The notes beneath the pieces are model-generated. The model searched no databases, was not told the origin of the DNA, and saw nothing but the letters and a program-made list of their open reading frames with translations. Positions 1 to 4,452 of a stretch of DNA of 6,517 nt are shown in pieces (within the stretch, counting starts at the first letter, position 1; every line of letters begins with the position of its first letter). This stretch comes from Bdellovibrionales bacterium (lineage in GTDB: Bacteria > Bdellovibrionota > Bdellovibrionia > Bdellovibrionales > UBA1609), in contig JAGRAK010000118.1 of NCBI GenBank assembly GCA_020434645.1, positions 1-6,517 of the forward strand, in the 5' to 3' direction. The position numbers and the translations under genes were made by a program.

Positions 1-891
1 CTGAGCCTTCTTATTACCCCCAAAACTCGGCTCTCACTTCTTGGTCATAACGGTTGCGGCAAATCGACGCTTATTAAAATTTTACTCGGACTTGAAAATC
101 CTGACTCTGGATCGGTTTTTATAGGATCAACTAAATCTTCTCACGCTAGTGACATTAAAGTTTCATACTTTGAACAATCTCGAGACACCCTCGATTTAAA
201 AAAGAGTGTCTTTCGCAATATTTGTGCAGATGGAGATTTTGTCAGCTACCGCGGACAACCTATGCATGCTCGCAGCTATCTCGATCGATTTTTATTTAGC
301 GGTCAAAAAGTAGATTTACCGGTGTCAAAACTATCTGGAGGCGAGCAAGCCCGACTTCGCATAGCTCAGTTAATGCTCAAAGAAGCTCAAGTCTTAGTCT
401 TAGACGAACCAACAAATGATTTAGACTCTGACACTCTAGATGTACTTGAAGACGCCCTATCTGAATTTAACGGTGCAGTAATTCTTGTAACTCACGATCG
501 CTATTTTATGGACGCTGTTTCAAATCAAATTTTAGCTTTCCCCCCTGAGGATTTTGAAGACCGAAGTTTACAAAAATTCTCAAGCTACCTCCAATGGGAA
601 GACTGGTACGAAAACGAGACAAATAAAAAATCCAGCTCTACAACAAGCACCACTAAAGCTTCAGGTGCCAACAACTCGGCAAATAACGACAAATCTTCAG
701 AAGCAAATTTAAAAAAACTATCGTTTAGCGAAAAGCTTGAGCTTGAAAATATAGAGACAACTATTCAAAAAATTGAGAGCGAACTTGGTTTTGCAACAGA
801 AAAAAATGATTACAATAAGATGGCTCAATTGCAAAAAGATTTAGAAGAAACCTATGCCCGTTGGGAGTCTCTTTCTAAGCGCCCCACTTAA
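1..891 (+). CDS. uup: ABC-F family ATPase, Uup type (C-terminal part, 5' end missing)
   Basis: The reading frame is open from the first base, so the start and the first ATPase domain lie outside the window. The 296 residues seen are the second ABC domain plus the tail of an ABC-F protein. Motifs in order: Walker A GHNGCGKST (residues 15-23), signature LSGGEQ (111-116), Walker B VLVLDEPTNDLD (131-142) and the switch histidine in VTHDRYF (H165). No membrane segments are visible, as expected for this soluble family. A Ser/Thr/Asn-rich linker (about 205-236) leads to a charged helical segment (about 237-296) ending with YARWESL, which resembles the C-terminal coiled coil of Uup and argues against EttA. 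Known for the family: ABC-F proteins bind ribosomes and hydrolyse ATP; Uup has been linked to translation and to precise transposon excision. Full-length Uup is about 600-640 residues, so roughly half is here. The gene converges on the cytochrome gene with a 21-nt gap and no strong terminator. Confidence 0.9.
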   Translation: MSLLITPKTRLSLLGHNGCGKSTLIKILLGLENPDSGSVFIGSTKSSHASDIKVSYFEQSRDTLDLKKSVFRNICADGDFVSYRGQPMHARSYLDRFLFSGQKVDLPVSKLSGGEQARLRIAQLMLKEAQVLVLDEPTNDLDSDTLDVLEDALSEFNGAVILVTHDRYFMDAVSNQILAFPPEDFEDRSLQKFSSYLQWEDWYENETNKKSSSTTSTTKASGANNSANNDKSSEANLKKLSFSEKLELENIETTIQKIESELGFATEKNDYNKMAQLQKDLEETYARWESLSKRPT

Positions 892-912
892 ATTATTATG
901 TCACACACATGG

Positions 913-1359
913 TTACTTGCTTTTTTTGGTCTGCAAAGTTTGAATATAATTACTTAAGTTCCACACTTGTTCGCTACTCAGCATATCTTGCCATACCGGC
1001 ATATCACCACGGCCTTGATTGATCTGGATAACAAGGTAATGATTCGGAAAACTTCTCGCCATTGCAGCTAAATTAGCAGGCTTTAAACCAAGCTTCTGAG
1101 CTACAGGCCCATCACCCTTGCCGTTTTCGCCATGGCAACTCGAGCAATGCCTTTCAAAAAGCTTTCGGCCTTTTTCTATAGAATCGGTATCATTGACGCC
1201 AATCAATGTGCGCTTAGGCCCTGTAAAAACAGTAAAACCATGTCTTAGATTTTGCTGAGATGGATCAAATGTGGCGGGATCGACTGACTTTTTTGAAGAG
1301 CTCTGACAGCTTAAAATAAAAAAAGTAGATAAAAATAAAACACTCAAAAGACTTTTCAT
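913..1359 (-). CDS. Lipoprotein c-type cytochrome, monohaem
   Basis: Predicted 148-residue secreted cytochrome c. A short basic, then hydrophobic N-terminus ends in a lipobox ILSC (residues 15-18), so the mature protein is probably lipid-anchored at C18. The haem site is CSSCH (72-76), followed by GENGKGDGPVA and KPANL, typical of small class I cytochromes, and GDMPVW (M120) supplies the likely axial methionine. The expected role is electron transfer at the periplasmic face of a membrane; the partner enzyme cannot be told from this context. Start choice: the frame also opens at a GTG at 1371, but the ATG at 1359 has a GAGG Shine-Dalgarno six bases upstream and gives a normal lipoprotein signal, whereas the GTG has no such site. 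The cold-shock gene ends 73 bases upstream on the same strand. The start region lies in a long inverted repeat (annotated separately) that could control translation. Confidence 0.88.
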   Translation of the reverse strand: MKSLLSVLFLSTFFILSCQSSSKKSVDPATFDPSQQNLRHGFTVFTGPKRTLIGVNDTDSIEKGRKLFERHCSSCHGENGKGDGPVAQKLGLKPANLAAMARSFPNHYLVIQINQGRGDMPVWQDMLSSEQVWNLSNYIQTLQTKKSK

Positions 1360-1402
1360 GATTAACCTCACTATAATGTGAGGTTAATCAAATCTTTTGA
1401 GT
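1342..1402. repeat. Long imperfect inverted repeat over the cytochrome c translation start
   Basis: The inner arms are perfect over 13 bp: TGATTAACCTCAC (1359-1371) and GTGAGGTTAATCA (1378-1390), separated by the six-base loop TATAAT. The symmetry resumes outside with a perfect 10-bp pair, ACTCAAAAGA (1342-1351) and TCTTTTGAGT (1393-1402). These are offset by 7 unmatched bases on the left and 2 on the right. In the minus-strand transcript the 3' arm contains the GAGG ribosome binding site and ends on the A of the AUG, so the folded RNA would bury the translation start. It could instead be a DNA operator or, less likely, a terminator for the cold-shock gene: U-rich sequence does follow on the minus strand, but inside the cytochrome coding region. 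Confidence 0.85.
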
Positions 1403-1408
1403 ATAGCA
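1400..1408 (-). promoter_or_regulatory. Possible extended -10 promoter for the cytochrome c gene
   Basis: On the minus strand the sequence reads TGCTATACT: an extended -10 TG motif followed by a hexamer matching TATAAT at five of six positions. I see no good -35, which is compatible with an extended -10 promoter. A start about seven bases downstream would give a leader of roughly 34 nt that contains both 13-bp arms of the hairpin. The TATACT hexamer partly overlaps the outer repeat arm, so a protein bound to the repeat could also block it. Confidence 0.35.
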
Positions 1409-1432
1409 ATTTTAAAAAAGACTTATTGGTCG

Positions 1433-1627
1433 TTAGTTTACGACTGTGACTTTTACAGCGCAAGGACCTTTTTTGCCTTGGCCAACATCAAACGAAACTT
1501 TGTCACCATCACGTGGCGGTTCGCCTTGAATTTCTGAAACGTGAAAAAATAGATCGTCGCCGCTGTCTGGAGTGATAAATCCAAAACCTTTGCCGGCGTT
1601 ATAAAACTTTACTGTACCTGTTTGCAT
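1433..1627 (-). CDS. Cold-shock domain protein (CspA family)
   Basis: A 64-residue single cold-shock domain protein that probably binds single-stranded RNA or DNA in the cytoplasm. It begins MQTGTVKFYNAGKGFGFITP and carries the RNP1-like motif KGFGFI (residues 13-18) and the RNP2-like motif LFFHVS (26-31). The GEPPRDGDKVSFDV and GPCAVKV segments complete the usual five-stranded barrel. Family members are about 65-70 residues, so this is full length. The position that is Trp in E. coli CspA (VKWFN) is Phe here (VKFYN). The frame can be extended upstream to 1699, but the ATG at 1627 has an AGAGG Shine-Dalgarno at good spacing and matches family N-termini. The gene is divergent from the SUI1-domain gene, and the cytochrome gene lies downstream on the same strand. 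Whether it is cold-induced or constitutive cannot be seen: the leader looks short, unlike the long cspA leader of E. coli. Just after the stop there is only a three-base-pair hairpin before a run of six T. Confidence 0.93.
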   Translation of the reverse strand: MQTGTVKFYNAGKGFGFITPDSGDDLFFHVSEIQGEPPRDGDKVSFDVGQGKKGPCAVKVTVVN

Positions 1628-1661
1628 TGTAACCTCTTTGATTAGTATTCTTAAGTAGAAG

Positions 1662-1688
1662 CTTATAGTTTTAATTGACCTTAAGCAA
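1662..1688 (-). promoter_or_regulatory. Possible promoter of the cold-shock gene
   Basis: On the minus strand, TATAAG (1662-1667) matches the -10 consensus at five of six positions, with TTGCTT (1683-1688) as a weak -35 and a short 15-bp spacer. It would give a leader of about 27 nt including the AGAGG ribosome binding site. The poor -35 and short spacer make this tentative. Confidence 0.3.
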
Positions 1689-1755
1689 CTTGAGATCACC
1701 TAGTCGCCGGGGCTTTGAGTCAATTTTTAATCATCTAGACCAAAAGTGGGTACTT

Positions 1756-2016
1756 ATGGAGCGAATTGAGCCTAAAAATGTATCAATTAAAATGAGAATC
1801 GAGAAAAATGGTCGTGGCGGCAAAACCGTCACAGTGCTCTTTAGCCTGCCCAATAACCCGACCTACTTCACCGATCTGACAAAAAAGCTGAAAAGCCACT
1901 GTGGCAGCGGCGGAACATTTAAAGACGGTCGCGTCGAGATTCAAGGTGACCATAAAATTAGAATCAAGGCCTACCTAGAGGCCATAGGCTTTAAAGTGAT
2001 CCAGGCCGGGGCTTAA
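1756..2016 (+). CDS. SUI1/eIF1-domain translation factor-like protein (YciH family)
   Basis: An 86-residue protein made almost entirely of an SUI1 (eIF1-like) domain. The family signature is clear: GRGGKTVTV (residues 19-27), CGSGGTFKDGRVEIQGDH (49-66) and a final helix/strand KAYLEAIGFKVIQAG (71-85). Bacterial YciH proteins resemble eukaryotic eIF1 and are thought to bind the small ribosomal subunit and influence initiation, including start discrimination; the role in this organism is inferred. Start: the frame is open back to a TTG at 1675, directly after a stop, which would add 27 residues that I do not recognise and that lack the YSTD-type N-terminus of E. coli YciH. The ATG at 1756 is preferred, although its ribosome binding site (AGTGGG, about five bases upstream) is weak. 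It is divergent from the cold-shock gene with 128 bases between the start codons. Confidence 0.85.
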   Translation: MERIEPKNVSIKMRIEKNGRGGKTVTVLFSLPNNPTYFTDLTKKLKSHCGSGGTFKDGRVEIQGDHKIRIKAYLEAIGFKVIQAGA

Positions 2017-2064
2017 AACTAGATTTATTGTAGACCGCCCCACTTTTATTCTTTAAATGTGGAC

Positions 2065-2093
2065 TTCAAATTGAATATTTTTAAAAATATAAA
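2065..2093 (+). promoter_or_regulatory. Possible sigma-70-like promoter for the 298-residue outer-membrane protein
   Basis: TTCAAA (2065-2070, four of six to TTGACA) and TATAAA (2088-2093, five of six to TATAAT) are separated by 17 bp. Predicted transcription would begin near 2100, about 36 bases before the ATG. A perfect 16-bp AT palindrome (2075-2090) fills the spacer and runs into the -10 hexamer, so it may be an operator or simply an AT-rich bend. Confidence 0.4.
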
Positions 2094-2135
2094 TATCCCA
2101 GCTTTTACAAACCGCAAACCAAGGATGCCCGCCAG

Positions 2136-3032
2136 ATGAAAATCACCCTCGCACTTATTATTTCTCTATATACAGCCTCCAGTTTCGCCGCCAGCTTTTC
2201 AGTAACCAAATTAAATGACAAAGGCACCCGCACACTCGTTGCAAACCCTGGCACCTTAATGGTGGGTGACACCCTCACTTTTACTGATGAATTTTCTGAA
2301 ACTTGCAACGCCAAGGTCATCAAAGTAAATAAAGACACAGCCGCTCTCGACACAAGCCATTGCGACAACATAAAAGCCATAAAAGTCGGCGTGATGTTTG
2401 AAAAAGGCACCTCTTATGCCACCCCGCCAGGAGGGCAAAATCCATACGCACCGCCCCCAGCTTATGCAAAAGAGCAGGCTTATGCCAACAAGACAACTCC
2501 TACGATTGATGAGAGTTGGTACACCCTTTGGGGTTTTGGATTTTCCAACGTCGATTATGGAGATGATGCGATTAACGACTCATTTGACTTTGCTGAAAGT
2601 CAATCCGGTATTACCCGAACAAAGATCAATATGGATATTCTTGGTTTTTACTGGCCTGTAAATGACAATCAAACCATGCATGGGTTTATAGTAAACACGG
2701 TTGCCGATTCTCTTGATGGCCCTGGTGGCACAATTTCGATTTATCAATACTTGTACGCATATAGCTACCACCATTTCTTTGGAGCCAATATTGGAGATGG
2801 CTGGTTTTTCAGAGCTGACGCCGGATTAACAAGATCTCTACTCATAGTTGAGACCACCGGCTTAAGCGGCACTGACTCTTCAAAAACCGGCATCGGCCTA
2901 CTCGGTGGCGGCGGATATGCTTTTGCCATGGGTCAAGAAACACGGTTTTTATTAGGCCTTTACGCCACTTCACGCAAAGTTGAAGACGATCGCGCCCTTA
3001 GCTTTAACCTCACTGCCGGGTTTTTATTTTAA
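2136..3032 (+). CDS. Outer-membrane beta-barrel protein with small N-terminal periplasmic domain
   Basis: A 298-residue predicted outer-membrane protein of unknown function. A signal peptide covers residues 1-18 (cleavage near SFA/AS). Next comes a compact, probably all-beta domain (about 21-91) with the VGDTLTF pattern and two cysteines (C57, C76) that could form a disulphide. A Pro/Ala/Tyr-rich linker (about 94-116, PPGGQNPYAPPPAYA) follows. The rest (about 126-298) alternates polar and aromatic residues with short turns, as in a small barrel of perhaps eight strands, and ends LTAGFLF with the terminal Phe recognised by the barrel-assembly machinery. I cannot name the family; such two-part proteins are common in Bdellovibrio-like bacteria, but that is from memory and not shown here. 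The Shine-Dalgarno AAGGA lies about ten bases before the ATG. It appears to be a single transcription unit: a possible promoter lies upstream and a hairpin downstream. Confidence 0.78.
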   Translation: MKITLALIISLYTASSFAASFSVTKLNDKGTRTLVANPGTLMVGDTLTFTDEFSETCNAKVIKVNKDTAALDTSHCDNIKAIKVGVMFEKGTSYATPPGGQNPYAPPPAYAKEQAYANKTTPTIDESWYTLWGFGFSNVDYGDDAINDSFDFAESQSGITRTKINMDILGFYWPVNDNQTMHGFIVNTVADSLDGPGGTISIYQYLYAYSYHHFFGANIGDGWFFRADAGLTRSLLIVETTGLSGTDSSKTGIGLLGGGGYAFAMGQETRFLLGLYATSRKVEDDRALSFNLTAGFLF

Positions 3033-3038
3033 ATTATC

Positions 3039-3060
3039 GAGGCTCTTGATTAAAAGCCTC
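3039..3060 (+). terminator. Hairpin after the 298-residue outer-membrane protein, possible weak terminator
   Basis: GAGGCT (3039-3044) pairs perfectly with AGCCTC (3055-3060), and two further A-T pairs lie past one mismatch. It begins seven bases after the stop codon, a usual place for a terminator, but no T-run follows, so it may instead act in mRNA stability or be incidental. Confidence 0.35.
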
Positions 3061-3213
3061 TAGACTTGGGCCATTAAATGTCACCAAGATTAACAAATTA
3101 GACACTTCGGCCCATAAAATCCTGTGAAATATCAATAGCTTTGATTTTATATCGGCACAGATTTCGCTCTGTAATTTACCGAAAATGAGTCAATTCAAGC
3201 CAAGGACACTTTC
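3061..3213. other. Intergenic leader region upstream of the barrel/lipoprotein pair
   Basis: A 153-bp non-coding stretch that must hold the promoter of the next operon. I see no convincing -35/-10 pair; TATATC (3148-3153) with GTGAAA (3124-3129) is the best, with four of six matches each and an 18-bp spacer. Small symmetric elements are ATCAA/TTGAT (3131-3145) and ACAGA/TCTGT (3157-3172). An imperfect direct repeat beginning TAGAC occurs at 3061-3080 and 3099-3120. None of these is diagnostic. Confidence 0.3.
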
Positions 3214-4452
3214 GTGCTCTTAAAAATTGCAGTGCAAAAAATATGGGCTCTGTCGATTGGCCTCGTATTTTGCTCGACGGCCTTTGCCGTTGATACTCCT
3301 ACAGTTTTGCCTGAAGGGATTAGAAGCTTTATGTTAAAGCGCGCGAGCATTTCAGGACTAAATCAGTATTATTCAGGCTCTGGCGAACTCAACTATTTAA
3401 GCGAATTAAATTCTATTGAACTTGATGTTAAAAATTTAGTTCGCATCGAACCTCAGGTGCAAGAATTTGTCTCTATTCTTAACAATTTCGGAACATTCGA
3501 GCTCGGCAGCCAACTTCACTTAGGGCAAATCTCTGTAGACGCAAATCCTGAGGTGACCTACTACGCCCCAATGTTTCTTTTTGGCAAAACTAAAAAATTA
3601 ACCGTTGGGATTGCCGTGCCCGTTATACAATATAAAAACAGTATCAATGTAACTCAACGCGGTTCAAATCTAGCTGAACTTCGTAATGAATTCGGTGGAG
3701 TTTCTGCTGAGCTCGATGCAGCATTCGATGAATTAAACCGAGATATGGCCACTGAATTTCACACCACTGTGAGAGAGCAAGGCTATGAACCTGTCGAAAA
3801 TGTAAATGATGAATTTATCGGCGACATCACACTCGTTGCGGCTTATCAATTTTATAAAAAAGAAAAATGGGTAAACGCGACTCAATTTTATCTAGGTTTG
3901 CCGACAGGCCCAAAGCCAAATGCCGATAGCCTCACCGACCTTGAAACATTTGGCAAGTGGAGCCTGCAAACTCAACTTATTAGCGAATACAAGATCCGCT
4001 CGAAAGTCAGCCTACTCGGCACGGCTTCTTATCTTGTCACACTCCCCGGCGAAATTGAAAAAAGAGTCCCCCTTGACGCAAATGATTCACTCCCTGCAAA
4101 AAATCAGAAAATGAATCTCGCATCAAACACCGGAGATTCACTATCTGCATTTTTTGGAGCCTCATGGCAACTCACTCCGAACATAATGGCAGCCTCAGCT
4201 TACGGTATTGAACAGAAATTTAAAGATCAATACTCAGGCGCGCCCAGTGGTCGAAATCAATTTCTAGAAAATGGCACTGAACGAGAAGCACGAATTGGCA
4301 AACTTGAAGTGATCTACAGCTCCGTACAAGACTATTTAAAGGGGCAAGCCTTACTGCCTGCATCTATCGGGTATGAACTTTCTCGAATTATCTCAGGAGT
4401 GAACATCGAAAATCAAACAAAGCATGAGGTGACTTTAAGTGTATATTTCTAA
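3214..4452 (+). CDS. Outer-membrane beta-barrel protein, first gene of a two-gene operon
   Basis: A 412-residue predicted outer-membrane protein. A signal peptide covers residues 1-25, with a clear AFA/VD cleavage site. The mature chain has no long hydrophobic helix. It shows many amphipathic strands (for example 116-140, 202-230, 247-277, 308-333) and ends KHEVTLSVYF, the terminal Phe pattern of barrel proteins. The stretch EFIGDITLVAAYQF, then YLGLPTG and later GKWSLQTQL recalls transporter-like barrels of the Phenol_MetA_deg type, but this resemblance is weak and unproven. A charged, probably helical insert (about 150-200, AELRNEFGG onward) may be a long loop or plug. The GTG start is supported by an AAGGA Shine-Dalgarno seven bases upstream and by the good signal peptide that follows. 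Its last 14 bases overlap the start of the downstream lipoprotein gene, so the two are probably co-transcribed and made in coordinated amounts. The substrate or cargo is unknown. Confidence 0.8.
   Translation: MLLKIAVQKIWALSIGLVFCSTAFAVDTPTVLPEGIRSFMLKRASISGLNQYYSGSGELNYLSELNSIELDVKNLVRIEPQVQEFVSILNNFGTFELGSQLHLGQISVDANPEVTYYAPMFLFGKTKKLTVGIAVPVIQYKNSINVTQRGSNLAELRNEFGGVSAELDAAFDELNRDMATEFHTTVREQGYEPVENVNDEFIGDITLVAAYQFYKKEKWVNATQFYLGLPTGPKPNADSLTDLETFGKWSLQTQLISEYKIRSKVSLLGTASYLVTLPGEIEKRVPLDANDSLPAKNQKMNLASNTGDSLSAFFGASWQLTPNIMAASAYGIEQKFKDQYSGAPSGRNQFLENGTEREARIGKLEVIYSSVQDYLKGQALLPASIGYELSRIISGVNIENQTKHEVTLSVYF
4426..4431 (+). promoter_or_regulatory. Ribosome binding site that fixes the GTG start of the large lipoprotein
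   Basis: GAGGTG lies inside the last codons of the barrel gene, seven bases before the GTG at 4439. This strong site inside an upstream coding region shows that the overlapping frame is really translated and decides the start: the only nearby ATG (4425) is followed at once by an in-frame stop. Confidence 0.7.

Noticed and set aside
898..910. Short hairpin ATGT-CACAC-ACAT between the convergent ABC-F and cytochrome genes, as a shared terminator
   Set aside because: Only four A/T-rich base pairs form, and no T-run follows directly on either strand.
1360..1371. GTG at 1371 as the start of the cytochrome gene (152 residues)
   Set aside because: It lacks a Shine-Dalgarno and sits inside the ribosome binding site that serves the ATG at 1359.
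1372..1377. Perfect TATAAT on the + strand as the -10 of an antisense promoter running into the cold-shock gene
   Set aside because: No sequence near a -35 lies at 16-18 bp spacing, and the hexamer is fully explained as the loop of the inverted repeat.
2044..2063. CCAC...GTGG pairing downstream of the SUI1 gene as a terminator
   Set aside because: Only four base pairs with a long loop and no T-run after it.
2125..2139. Four-codon micro-ORF (ATG CCC GCC AGA TGA) whose stop overlaps the ATG of the 298-residue outer-membrane protein, like a coupling leader peptide
   Set aside because: It has no ribosome binding site of its own (AAGG abuts its ATG) and is short enough to be chance; the AAGGATG is better read as the Shine-Dalgarno of the real gene.
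2105..2774. Several minus-strand and alternative-frame open stretches inside the 298-residue outer-membrane protein gene
   Set aside because: No ribosome binding sites or recognisable protein features; the + frame has a signal peptide and a barrel C-terminus and explains the region.
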